31,944 bases of DNA from JAWWPG01 sp037719575 (lineage in GTDB: Bacteria; Actinomycetota; Actinomycetes; Propionibacteriales; Nocardioidaceae), in NCBI GenBank assembly GCA_037719575.1, contig JBBJMF010000026.1, positions 1 to 31,944 of the forward strand. The letters run 5' to 3'. Under the pieces are notes generated by a model. It ran no database searches. It was not told where the DNA came from and worked only from the letters and a program-made list of their open reading frames with translations. Numbering within the stretch: the stretch's first letter is position 1; the number at the start of each line of letters is the position of its first letter. The translations under genes and the position numbers were made by a program. This document shows positions 7,312 to 14,246 of the stretch, one piece after another.

Positions 7312-9339
7312 CTAGGTCAGCTCAGTAGGGTCGACCTGGACTCTGACCGGAGGAAGCTTCCGGGTGCTCCGGGCCGCCTGGAGCTGCTGCAAGGCCCGCG
7401 ACAGCGCCGCGCCGCGCTCGGGAGTGATACGGAGCACGATCCGGGCGGCGCCTTCGGCGGCCTCGACGGGCCCGAGCAGCTCGGCCCCGCGCGGCAGGCT
7501 CAGCGCCGTCATCGCCTCGGCCAGCAGGTCCGGCGGCGCCGTGATGGTCGCCACCCGGGCCGCCGGAGTGAGCCGCGCCGAACGCCGCTCAGTCAGCTCG
7601 CGAGCCGCGAAGCCGGCCGGGTCCCAGCGGACCAGGGCCTGCAGGGCCGGCACCGACGGCTCCCCCACCGCCACTACCCGTCCCCCTTCGCCGCCGGGCC
7701 GGACCAGTGCCGCGACCCGCATCCATCGGCGCAGCGCCTCCTCCGCAGCGCGCAGGCCGGGCATGCTGAGGGTCAGCCAGGTGTCGAGCAGGACGGCGGC
7801 CGCGTAGCCGCCGGCGGCCGCCGGCTCGGCGCCAGGGGTCGAGACGACGATCGCCGGGCGGTCATCCACCTCGTCGACCACACGGTCCCCGCCGGATGCG
7901 ACCACCTGCGTCTGCGGGAAGCTCCTGCCCCACTCCTCGGCCGTCCGCAGCGACCCGACGACGGGCGCCCGCAGCTCCGAGCCGCCGCAGGTCGGGCAGG
8001 TCCACTCCTCGGCGACCGCGCCGCATCGACGGCACCGCGGGGCGGCGCCGCCTCTCGGCCGGTTCAGCGGCCCGGCGCACCGGGCGCAGCGGGCCGGGTT
8101 GCGACAGCGCGTGCAGGCGAGGGAAGGCTGGTATCCGTAGCGCGGCGTGTGCACCAGCACCGGACCGTGCTGGAGCGCCTCTCGCACGACCGTGAAGATC
8201 TGGGCGGGCATCCGGGCCGACCGTGCGGCCACGTCTCGGGCCAGGTCGGCGTCGGTCTCACCCGTCACGTTGACCTGCGGGGCGGCCGCGCGGACGACCT
8301 CACGGCTCGCGGCGAGCTCGCCGGCCCAGCCCGACTCGAGCAGCGCCTGCGCCTCGACCGTCCGGCTGTAGCCGGCGACCAGCATGGCGGACTGCTCGTG
8401 GTAGGCCCGCATCGCCAGCACCTCACGGGCATGCGGGTAGGGCGCACGGGGTTCGGCGTACAGGTCGTCGCCGTCGTCCCAGAGGGCGACCAGCCCGAGC
8501 GGGTGCACGGGGGCGAAGGCCGCAGCCCGGGTCCCCACGACGATGTCGACGTGGCCGCGCGAGACCGAGAGGAACGCCCGGTAGCGCGCCGCCGGCCCCA
8601 GGTCGGCGGTGAGCACGACGTGCGACCCGGGCCCGAGCAGGTCCGTCAGCGCGGCGTCCAGCCGGGCTACGTCGCGGGCGTCGGGCGCGAGCAGCACGCT
8701 GCCCCGACCCGAGCGCCGGGTCGCCGCCGCGCTCGTGGCGAGCCACGACGCCCAGTCGACCCCGGCCGGCGCTCCCCAGACGCCCCTGGGATGGCCGCCC
8801 TGCGCCAGCCGCTCCAGCCAGGCGCGACCTCCGACCTCGGACTCCCACCTGGCCGTGAGGTCGGCGAAGGGTACGTCGAGCGCCCGGTCAGGCACTGCGA
8901 CGAGCTCACGCTCGACGCGCGCATGGCGGGCCGGTACGGCCAGCCGGAGCACGTCGGCCAGGGTGCCTGCGTAGCGGTCGGCGACCAGCCGTGCAGTCTC
9001 GAGCACCTGCCGTGACAGCACCGGTTCGGCCGACACGACCCGGCGCAGCGGCGACAGCCGGCCGACGTGCTCGGTGTCGTCGCCACGACCGACCACGAAC
9101 CCGTCGACGTCGCGGCCGGCAAACCGAACCTTGACCCGACTGCCCGGACCGGCCTGCTCGTGCATCGACGCCGGGACCAGGTAGTCGAAGGGGCGGTCCA
9201 GGTGGGCGAGTGGCAGGTCGACGGCCACGTGGGCGATCGGCCGCTCGGCAGCCCGCGCCTCGGGAGGTTTGGGATTCCGCGGCCGCGCCGCGCGCTTGAG
9301 CTGCGCGAGCTGGTCGCTGTGGCTCACCTTCGAGGTCAT
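7312..9339 (-). CDS. priA: PriA-like primosomal protein N', helicase motifs degenerate
   Basis: Replication-restart protein family. The N-terminal DNA-binding domain (VAVDLPLAHLDRPFDYLVP, VKVRFAGRDVDGFVVG) is recognisable. A cysteine-rich zinc module in the C-terminal half has CTRCRNPARCARC followed by CRRCG and CPTCGG. No Walker A (GxGKT) exists, and the DEAH-box position reads WDDGDDLY, so ATP-driven helicase activity is unlikely. This is the shortened, motif-less form known in actinobacteria. The ATG at 9339 (675 aa) was chosen because GGACAG lies about 4 nt upstream. A TTG five codons earlier (9354) is the alternative. Confidence 0.9.
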   Translation of the reverse strand: MTSKVSHSDQLAQLKRAARPRNPKPPEARAAERPIAHVAVDLPLAHLDRPFDYLVPASMHEQAGPGSRVKVRFAGRDVDGFVVGRGDDTEHVGRLSPLRRVVSAEPVLSRQVLETARLVADRYAGTLADVLRLAVPARHARVERELVAVPDRALDVPFADLTARWESEVGGRAWLERLAQGGHPRGVWGAPAGVDWASWLATSAAATRRSGRGSVLLAPDARDVARLDAALTDLLGPGSHVVLTADLGPAARYRAFLSVSRGHVDIVVGTRAAAFAPVHPLGLVALWDDGDDLYAEPRAPYPHAREVLAMRAYHEQSAMLVAGYSRTVEAQALLESGWAGELAASREVVRAAAPQVNVTGETDADLARDVAARSARMPAQIFTVVREALQHGPVLVHTPRYGYQPSLACTRCRNPARCARCAGPLNRPRGGAAPRCRRCGAVAEEWTCPTCGGSELRAPVVGSLRTAEEWGRSFPQTQVVASGGDRVVDEVDDRPAIVVSTPGAEPAAAGGYAAAVLLDTWLTLSMPGLRAAEEALRRWMRVAALVRPGGEGGRVVAVGEPSVPALQALVRWDPAGFAARELTERRSARLTPAARVATITAPPDLLAEAMTALSLPRGAELLGPVEAAEGAARIVLRITPERGAALSRALQQLQAARSTRKLPPVRVQVDPTELT

Positions 9340-9425
9340 GATCTGTCCAGTCAAGCAGCAGTCACCGACGGACGACGGCTCACGCCAAAAGACTGTGGAC
9401 GGTCGATCCGGCCACGGGCACGGGG

Positions 9426-10619
9426 TCAGCCGTGGACGGCGACCTTCAGCTCGTCAACCCGGTCGGTGCGCTCCCAGGCGAACTCCGGCAGCTCCCGCCC
9501 GAAGTGCCCGTAGGCAGCGGTTAGCGTGTAGATCGGGCGCAGCAGGTCGAGGTCGCGGATGATCGCGGCCGGGCGCAGGTCGAACACACCCAGCACGGCT
9601 GCGCGGATGTCGTCGACGGGCACGGACTCGGTGCCGAAGCAGTCAACGTAGAAACCCACCGGGTGGGCCTTGCCGATCGCGTAGGCGACCTGCACCTCGC
9701 AGCGCCGGGCGAGGCCGGCCGCGAGCACGTTCTTCGCCACCCAGCGCATGGCGTAGGCACCGGACCTGTCGACCTTAGACGGGTCCTTGCCGCTGAAGGC
9801 CCCACCCCCGTGGCGGGCCATGCCGCCGTAGGTGTCGATGATGATCTTGCGGCCGGTGAGGCCCGCGTCCCCCATCGGGCCGCCCACCTCGAAGCGTCCG
9901 GTGGGGTTGACCAGCAGCCGGTAGTCGCTGGAGTCGATGTCGAAACCGCCGAGGGTCTCGTCGACCACGTGCTTCTTGACGTCGGGCGCGAGCATCGACT
10001 CGAGGTCGATGTCGCGGGCGTGCTGGCTCGACACCACGACCGTGTCGACCCGCACCGGTCGGTCGCCGTCGTACTCGATCGTCACCTGGGTCTTGCCGTC
10101 GGGACGCAGGTAGGCCATCGTGCCGTCCTTGCGGACCGCCGCCAGCCGCTGGGCCAGGCGCTGGGCCATGGTGATCGGCAGCGGCATCATCTCGGGAGTG
10201 TCGTCGCACGCGTAGCCGAACATCAGACCCTGGTCGCCGGCGCCCTGCCTGTCCAGCGGGTCGACCGAGCCCTGCGAGCGCTCCTCCAGCGCCTCGTCGA
10301 CGCCGAGGGCGATGTCGGCAGACTGGCTGCCGAGGCAGACCTGCACGCCGCAGGAGTTGCCGTCGAAGCCCTTGGTCGACGAGTCGTAGCCGATCTCGAC
10401 GATGCGCTTGCGCACCAGGTCGGCGACCGGGACGTAGGCATCCGTGGTGACCTCGCCGGCCACGACGACGAGCCCGGTCGTCACGAGCGTCTCGACCGCG
10501 ACTCGGCTCGTCGGGTCCCCGGCGAGCATCGCGTCGAGGATGGTGTCGCTGATCTGGTCGGCGATCTTGTCGGGATGACCCTCCGTCACCGACTCTGACG
10601 TGAACAGTCGACCTTTCAA
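9426..10619 (-). CDS. metK: S-adenosylmethionine synthetase
   Basis: Makes SAM from methionine and ATP. At 397 aa it has family length. Signatures are SESVTEGHPDK near the N-terminus, GAGDQGLMFGYA (ATP-binding hexapeptide region) and GGGAFSGKDPSKVDRSGAY (second signature). The start codon is TTG, giving MKGRLFTSESV. The strong SD word GAGGAG lies 6 nt upstream and there is no in-frame ATG before the core, so TTG is well supported. coaBC ends 78 nt upstream, leaving room for a promoter. Confidence 0.97.
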   Translation of the reverse strand: MKGRLFTSESVTEGHPDKIADQISDTILDAMLAGDPTSRVAVETLVTTGLVVVAGEVTTDAYVPVADLVRKRIVEIGYDSSTKGFDGNSCGVQVCLGSQSADIALGVDEALEERSQGSVDPLDRQGAGDQGLMFGYACDDTPEMMPLPITMAQRLAQRLAAVRKDGTMAYLRPDGKTQVTIEYDGDRPVRVDTVVVSSQHARDIDLESMLAPDVKKHVVDETLGGFDIDSSDYRLLVNPTGRFEVGGPMGDAGLTGRKIIIDTYGGMARHGGGAFSGKDPSKVDRSGAYAMRWVAKNVLAAGLARRCEVQVAYAIGKAHPVGFYVDCFGTESVPVDDIRAAVLGVFDLRPAAIIRDLDLLRPIYTLTAAYGHFGRELPEFAWERTDRVDELKVAVHG

Positions 10620-10668
10620 GACGATCTCCTCGTGCGGGGGCTCGCGGCGGTGCCCGATGGCTGGCTCC

Positions 10669-10674
10669 AGGGTA
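10669..10674 (-). promoter_or_regulatory. Candidate -10 box for metK
   Basis: TACCCT on the minus strand lies about 50 nt upstream of the metK TTG start, in the 78-nt gap after coaBC. A TGACC word upstream is 20-21 nt away, wider than ideal. No SAM riboswitch is recognised in the leader. Confidence 0.35.
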
Positions 10675-10697
10675 ACGGCCGGGCGGACCCCCGACGG

Positions 10698-11927
10698 TCA
10701 GGACATCTCGTCACGAGACCGCCACAGCTCGACCACCCGGTCCCAGATCGCGTCGGCGAGAGCGGCCTTCGTGCCGGCGGGTACGACGACCTCTGGGCCG
10801 CCCGACGAGAGGATGGTCGCCGCGTTCAGGTCGGAACCGAAGACTGCCCCGGCCCCGACGTCGTTGGCCACGAGGAGGTCGCAGCCCTTGCGCTCGAGCT
10901 TGGCGCGGGCGTGGTCGACAACGGTGCCCGCCTCGTCGCCGGTCTCGGCCGCGAACCCGACGAGCACCTGCCCGTCCTTCGCCCGCTTGGCCACCAGGGT
11001 GGCCAAGATGTCCGGGTTCTCGACGAGCTCCACGGTGGGGGCGACACCGTCCGGTCGCTTCTTAATCTTGTGCTCGTCGACCTGCGTCGGGCGGAAGTCG
11101 GCAGGCGCCGCCGCCATCACCACGGCGTCGGCAGTCTCGGCGGCGCCGAGCACCGCGTCGTACAGCTCCTCGGTGGACACGACGCTGACCACGGTGACTC
11201 CCGCCGGCGCCAGCAGCTCCACGTTCGCCGCGATGACGGTCACGGTGGCGCCCCTGGCGGCCGCGGTCATCGCCAGCGCGTAGCCCTGCTTGCCCGAGGA
11301 GCGGTTGCCGAGGAAGCGCACCGGGTCGAGGTACTCCCGGGTGCCCCCCGCGCTCACCACGACATGGCGGCCGAGCAGGTCGGGCGGGAGGGCCCCGCGC
11401 TCGAGGAGCGCCGTGGCAAACGCGAAGATCGAGCCTGGCTCGGGGAGGCGGCCGGGACCGCTGTCGGCTCCGGTCAGCCGGCCGGTGGCGGGCTCGAGCA
11501 CGACCGCTCCCCGCTCCCGGAGCGTGGCGACGTTCGCGCGGGTGGCGGGATGCTGCCACATTTCGGAGTGCATCGCGGGCGCGAACACGACGGGGCAGCG
11601 AGCCGTGAGCAGGGTCGAGGTCAGCAGGTCGTCGGCCCGGCCGTGCGCAGCCCTGGCCAGCAGGTCGGCGGTGGCGGGTGCCACCAGCACGAGGTCGGCC
11701 TCTCGTCCGAGGCGGACGTGACGCACCTCGGACACCCGGTCGAAGACGTTATCGCTGAGCGCGTTCCCGGACAGCGCCTCCCAGGTGACGGCTCCGACGA
11801 ACCTGAGGGCGTTCGCCGTGGGCACGACGGTCACGTCCGCGCCCGACTCGGTGAAGAGGCGCAGCAGCTCGCAGGCCTTGTAAGCGGCGATGCCGCCGCT
11901 GACCCCGAGCACGATGCGGGACGGAAT
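10698..11927 (-). CDS. coaBC: Bifunctional phosphopantothenoylcysteine decarboxylase / phosphopantothenate-cysteine ligase
   Basis: Two successive steps of coenzyme A synthesis. The N-terminal CoaC flavoprotein domain starts RIVLGVSGGIAAYKA and has PAMHSEMW, a His variant of the usual PxMNxxMW, and ATGRLTGADSGPGRLPEP. The C-terminal CoaB domain has SAGGTREYLDPVRF, GNRSSGKQGYALA, AAPADFRP and a KIKK word. Start choice is unusual. An in-frame stop lies at 11952-11954 and no ATG follows before the core. GTG at 11912 would cut into beta-strand 1 and is 19 nt from the SD. The ATT at 11927 (and CTG at 11930) sit just after AGGAGG. I give the ATT, overlapping the rpoZ stop, as best fit (409 aa). Confidence 0.9.
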   Translation of the reverse strand: MPSRIVLGVSGGIAAYKACELLRLFTESGADVTVVPTANALRFVGAVTWEALSGNALSDNVFDRVSEVRHVRLGREADLVLVAPATADLLARAAHGRADDLLTSTLLTARCPVVFAPAMHSEMWQHPATRANVATLRERGAVVLEPATGRLTGADSGPGRLPEPGSIFAFATALLERGALPPDLLGRHVVVSAGGTREYLDPVRFLGNRSSGKQGYALAMTAAARGATVTVIAANVELLAPAGVTVVSVVSTEELYDAVLGAAETADAVVMAAAPADFRPTQVDEHKIKKRPDGVAPTVELVENPDILATLVAKRAKDGQVLVGFAAETGDEAGTVVDHARAKLERKGCDLLVANDVGAGAVFGSDLNAATILSSGGPEVVVPAGTKAALADAIWDRVVELWRSRDEMS

Positions 11928-12199
11928 CAGGCCTCCTCGGGCTCGATGTCCTCACACGTCAGCAGGTCCTGGTTGATCTCGCGCAGCGCGATCGAGAGCG
12001 GCTTCTCCTGGACGTGGGTCTCGACGAGCGGGCCGACGTACTCGAGCAGGCCCTCGCCGAGCTGGGAGTAGTAGGCGTTGATCTGCCGGGCCCGCTTCGC
12101 GGAGTACAGCACGAGCTTGTACTTGGAGTCGGTCTTCGTCAGCAGTTCATCGATCGGGGGGTTTGTGATCCCCTCGGCAACGGGCAGAGTGCCTGACAC
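11927..12199 (-). CDS. rpoZ: DNA-directed RNA polymerase omega subunit
   Basis: Small RNA polymerase subunit that helps fold and attach beta-prime. At 90 aa, recognisable blocks are ITNPPIDELL, KYKLVLYSAKRARQINAYY and EKPLSIALREI. The start is GTG (MSGTLPVAEG) with GAGG about 7 nt upstream. It lies between gmk (66 nt upstream) and coaBC, whose probable start overlaps the rpoZ stop. The gmk-rpoZ-coaBC order is conserved widely in bacteria. Confidence 0.94.
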   Translation of the reverse strand: MSGTLPVAEGITNPPIDELLTKTDSKYKLVLYSAKRARQINAYYSQLGEGLLEYVGPLVETHVQEKPLSIALREINQDLLTCEDIEPEEA

Positions 12200-12265
12200 G
12201 CAGGAGCCTCATTCACAGGTCGGGAGTGGATCACAGTCGTGGATCCATGGACAGCGGCCGTCCGG

Positions 12266-12805
12266 CTAGCGCGACGACTCGATCAAGGTTACCAACTCTT
12301 TGGCCGCCTGGTGAACGTCGGCGTTGACCACGGTCACGTCGAACTCGCGCTCGGCAGCGAGCTCGACGCGAGCGGTGGCCAGTCTTCGCTCCCGCTCCGC
12401 TGGCGTCTCGGAGCCGCGCCGCAGCAGTCTCCTGACCAGCTCCTCCCACGACGGCGGCGCCAGGAACACGAACAGCGCGTCCGGCATCTTCTGCCGGACC
12501 TGGCGAGCGCCCTGCAGGTCGATCTCGAGCAGCGCCTGCCGGCCGTGCGCCAAAGCCTCGCGGACGGGTCCGGCCGGCGTACCGTAGCGCGCCCCGCTGT
12601 GCACCACTGCCCACTCAAGGAACTCGCCCGCTCCGATCGCCGCGTCGAACGCCGCGTCGTCGACGAAGCGGTAGTGCACGCCGTCCTCCTCGCCGGGTCG
12701 ACCCGCGCGCGTGGTCATCGAGACGGAGATCCACACGCTCGGGTAGTGCTCGCGCAGGTACGCCGACACCGTCCCCTTGCCGACCGCGGTCGGGCCGGCG
12801 AGCAC
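12266..12805 (-). CDS. gmk: Guanylate kinase
   Basis: Phosphorylates GMP to GDP with ATP. The P-loop is AGPTAVGKGT, followed by the GMP-binding region (SMTTRAGRPGEEDGVHYRFV), EIDLQGARQVR and the lid RRGSETPAERERR. The start is uncertain. The GTG at 12805 gives MLAGPTAVGKG, 179 aa, which begins almost at the P-loop strand. The open frame continues upstream (GHLTVLAGP) without ATG, GTG or TTG, only a CTG 6 nt earlier. The mihF stop lies about 31 nt upstream. Catalytic residues look intact. Confidence 0.92.
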   Translation of the reverse strand: MLAGPTAVGKGTVSAYLREHYPSVWISVSMTTRAGRPGEEDGVHYRFVDDAAFDAAIGAGEFLEWAVVHSGARYGTPAGPVREALAHGRQALLEIDLQGARQVRQKMPDALFVFLAPPSWEELVRRLLRRGSETPAERERRLATARVELAAEREFDVTVVNADVHQAAKELVTLIESSR

Positions 12806-12836
12806 GGTCAGGTGCCCGGGGCCGCCGGGCGGCGCG

Positions 12837-13166
12837 TCAGGGGCGATGCTCGAACTCGCGCTCGAGCGCGGCGACCTGGTTTGCGCCGAGCCCGCGCACC
12901 CGGCGCGACTCCGAGATCCCGATGCGCTCCATCAGGTTGCGGGCCCGGACCTTTCCCAGGCCGGGCATCGCCTGCAAGAGGTCGATGACCTTCATCTTGC
13001 CGATCGCCTCGTTGGTGGCTGCGGCTCTCAGGGTGTCGGGGAGGGAGGCACCCGAGTTCTTCAGCCTGTTCTTGACCGCCGCCCGCTCGCGGCGGATCTG
13101 TGCTGCCTTCTCGAGGGCGGCTCGACGTTGCTCGTCTGTCAGCTCCGGTACTCCCACGACCTCCAC
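12837..13166 (-). CDS. mihF: Integration host factor, actinobacterial type
   Basis: A sequence-tolerant DNA-binding and bending protein found in actinobacteria, unrelated in fold to the IHF alpha/beta proteins. At 109 aa it has LTDEQRRAALEKAAQIRRERAAV near the N-terminus, then KMKVIDLLQAMPGLGKVRA and RIGISESRRVRGLG, the helix-two-turn-helix DNA-binding region. The GTG at 13166 is used, and another GTG three codons in is possible. It is the first gene of the mihF-gmk-rpoZ run and has a reasonable promoter of its own upstream. Confidence 0.95.
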   Translation of the reverse strand: MEVVGVPELTDEQRRAALEKAAQIRRERAAVKNRLKNSGASLPDTLRAAATNEAIGKMKVIDLLQAMPGLGKVRARNLMERIGISESRRVRGLGANQVAALEREFEHRP

Positions 13167-13193
13167 CTCAGCTGTCTCGGTAGACCGAGTTGC

Positions 13194-13223
13194 AGCCTAG
13201 CGGCTCGACGCTTGTGCCGTCAG
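13194..13223 (-). promoter_or_regulatory. Promoter of mihF
   Basis: On the minus strand, CTGACG (-35, 13223-13218) and TAGGCT (-10, 13199-13194) are separated by 18 nt. The predicted start is near 13187, 21 nt upstream of the mihF GTG. The short palindrome CTCGGT-AG-ACCGAG (13176-13189) covers the predicted start site and may influence expression. Confidence 0.55.
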
Positions 13224-13251
13224 GTTTCCGGGCGTCCTCGCCCCGGAAACC
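13223..13251. repeat. Perfect 10-bp inverted repeat between mihF and CPBP gene
   Basis: GGTTTCCGGG (13223-13232) and CCCGGAAACC (13242-13251) form perfect arms around a 9-nt spacer. The flanking genes diverge, so it is not a 3'-end terminator of either. It touches the -35 box of mihF and ends 26 nt before the CPBP start codon. This fits an operator or a leader hairpin. Confidence 0.75.
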
Positions 13252-13277
13252 GGCGGCATGCAGGCAGACTTGCTCTC

Positions 13278-14060
13278 GTGTCCGAACCGGTGGAGTCGCG
13301 GCGACTGTGGCGTGAGGTCTGGCTGGTCCTCGCGCTCTCCTTGGGCGCATCCGCCGTCTACTCCGCGGTCAGCCTGGTCGCCAAGCTCACCGAGCCGGGC
13401 CGGCTCAACCAGCAGACGTCCACGGTCATCGGGAGCGTCACGACCCGCTCCGTCCTGGACCTGACCTACCAGCTGCTGGGGATCGGCTTCGCCCTGGTCC
13501 CGGTCGTCCTGGCGCTCCACTTCCTGAGCAGCTCACCCGCCGGGGTGCCGGGTCTGCTCCGGCAGGGAGCGGCTCGGATCGGGCTCGGCGGCGGGCCGGC
13601 GGGGCTTCGGCACGACCTCGGCTGGGGAGCCGTGCTGGCCGCGGGGATCGGCGTCCCCGGGCTCGGGCTCTACTTCCTCGCCCGGGCCCTCAACATCAAC
13701 GCGACGATCGTGCCTGCCGCGCTGAACAGCCACTGGTGGAGCCTCCCCGTCCTGGTGCTCTCCGCCGTGCAGAACGCGGCACTCGAGGAGATCGTCGTCG
13801 TCGGCTTCCTGGTCACCCGGCTCCGGCAGCTCGGTCTGCGGTCGCGGGTCGCACTCCTCGCGAGTGCGGTGCTCCGCGGGAGCTACCACCTCTACCAGGG
13901 CTTCGGCGCGTTCCTGGGCAACGCGGTCATGGGGCTCATCTTCGGCGCCTACTTCCTGCGCAAGCACACGGTCCTGCCCCTCGTCGTGGCGCACGCGATC
14001 ATCGACGGCGTCGCGTTCGTCGGCTACACCCTGCTCAAGGACAAGCTCAACCTGCCGTGA
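13278..14060 (+). CDS. CPBP-family intramembrane metalloprotease
   Basis: A 260-aa polytopic membrane protein of the CPBP (Abi/CAAX-protease-like) family. Motif 1 is ALEEIVVVGF (Glu170-Glu171) followed by LVTRLRQLG. Motif 2 is SYHLYQG (His204), then GNAVMGLIFGAYFLRK and the motif-4 His/Asp in VAHAIID (His239, Asp243). The F/R usually after EExx is replaced by V/V. The start GTG at 13278 (VSEPVESRRL) was chosen because the longer open frame runs antisense through gmk and mihF. The substrate is unknown; relatives act in prenyl-protein processing, bacteriocin immunity or anti-sigma cleavage. It is transcribed alone, divergent from mihF. Confidence 0.9.
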   Translation: MSEPVESRRLWREVWLVLALSLGASAVYSAVSLVAKLTEPGRLNQQTSTVIGSVTTRSVLDLTYQLLGIGFALVPVVLALHFLSSSPAGVPGLLRQGAARIGLGGGPAGLRHDLGWGAVLAAGIGVPGLGLYFLARALNINATIVPAALNSHWWSLPVLVLSAVQNAALEEIVVVGFLVTRLRQLGLRSRVALLASAVLRGSYHLYQGFGAFLGNAVMGLIFGAYFLRKHTVLPLVVAHAIIDGVAFVGYTLLKDKLNLP

Positions 14061-14104
14061 CCCTCGGGCTACGACGGCGCCTTGTCAGTCCACCATCACG
14101 CGGT

Positions 14105-14238
14105 GTTTGAGTGGCACGCCACGCAAACGGCCCCTGTGCCACTCAGATCTGGGTGGCATAGGGGCCATCTGGGTGGCACGCCACGCAAACACGCCTCGGG
14201 CATGGCATCTGCGTGGCACGCCGACAGGCCACGCAAAC
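14105..14238. repeat. Array of four intergenic hairpins between convergent genes
   Basis: Three contiguous hairpins plus a fourth after a 16-nt spacer fill most of the gap between the CPBP stop (14060) and the pyrF stop (14247). H1 (14105-14128) has arms GTTTG(A)GTGGC and GCCAC(G)CAAAC. H2 (14129-14166) is a nearly perfect 38-nt palindrome. H3 (14167-14190) and H4 (14207-14238) share the right arm GCCACGCAAAC and a left arm ATCTGNGTGGC. H4 carries a 10-nt loop. Direct copies of GTGGCACGCCACGCAAAC sit at 14111 and 14173. It may be a bidirectional terminator or a REP-like element; no protein is encoded here. Confidence 0.85.
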
Positions 14239-14246
14239 CTCGAGTG

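Noticed and set aside
6679..9015. Very long plus-strand open frame (about 778 codons)
   Set aside because: It lies antisense to def and priA, has arginine/glycine/histidine-biased composition typical of GC-rich shadow frames, and matches no family.
10620..10697. A SAM riboswitch upstream of metK
   Set aside because: The 78-nt leader has a plain -10 word and SD, but no conserved SAM aptamer core was recognised.
12777..13277. A long N-terminal extension for the CPBP protease
   Set aside because: It would run antisense through mihF and part of gmk and encodes no recognisable sequence; the GTG at 13278 precedes the first membrane helix.
14105..14238. CRISPR-like repeats
   Set aside because: The repeats abut or have unequal spacers, are palindromic throughout and have no cas genes nearby.
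14096..14240. CVACH/CxxCH haem-binding-like motifs in an open frame reading the hairpin array on the minus strand
   Set aside because: The motif arises because the repeated arm GTTTGCGTGGC translates to CVAC in that frame. The frame is antisense or out of phase to pyrF and has no other cytochrome feature.
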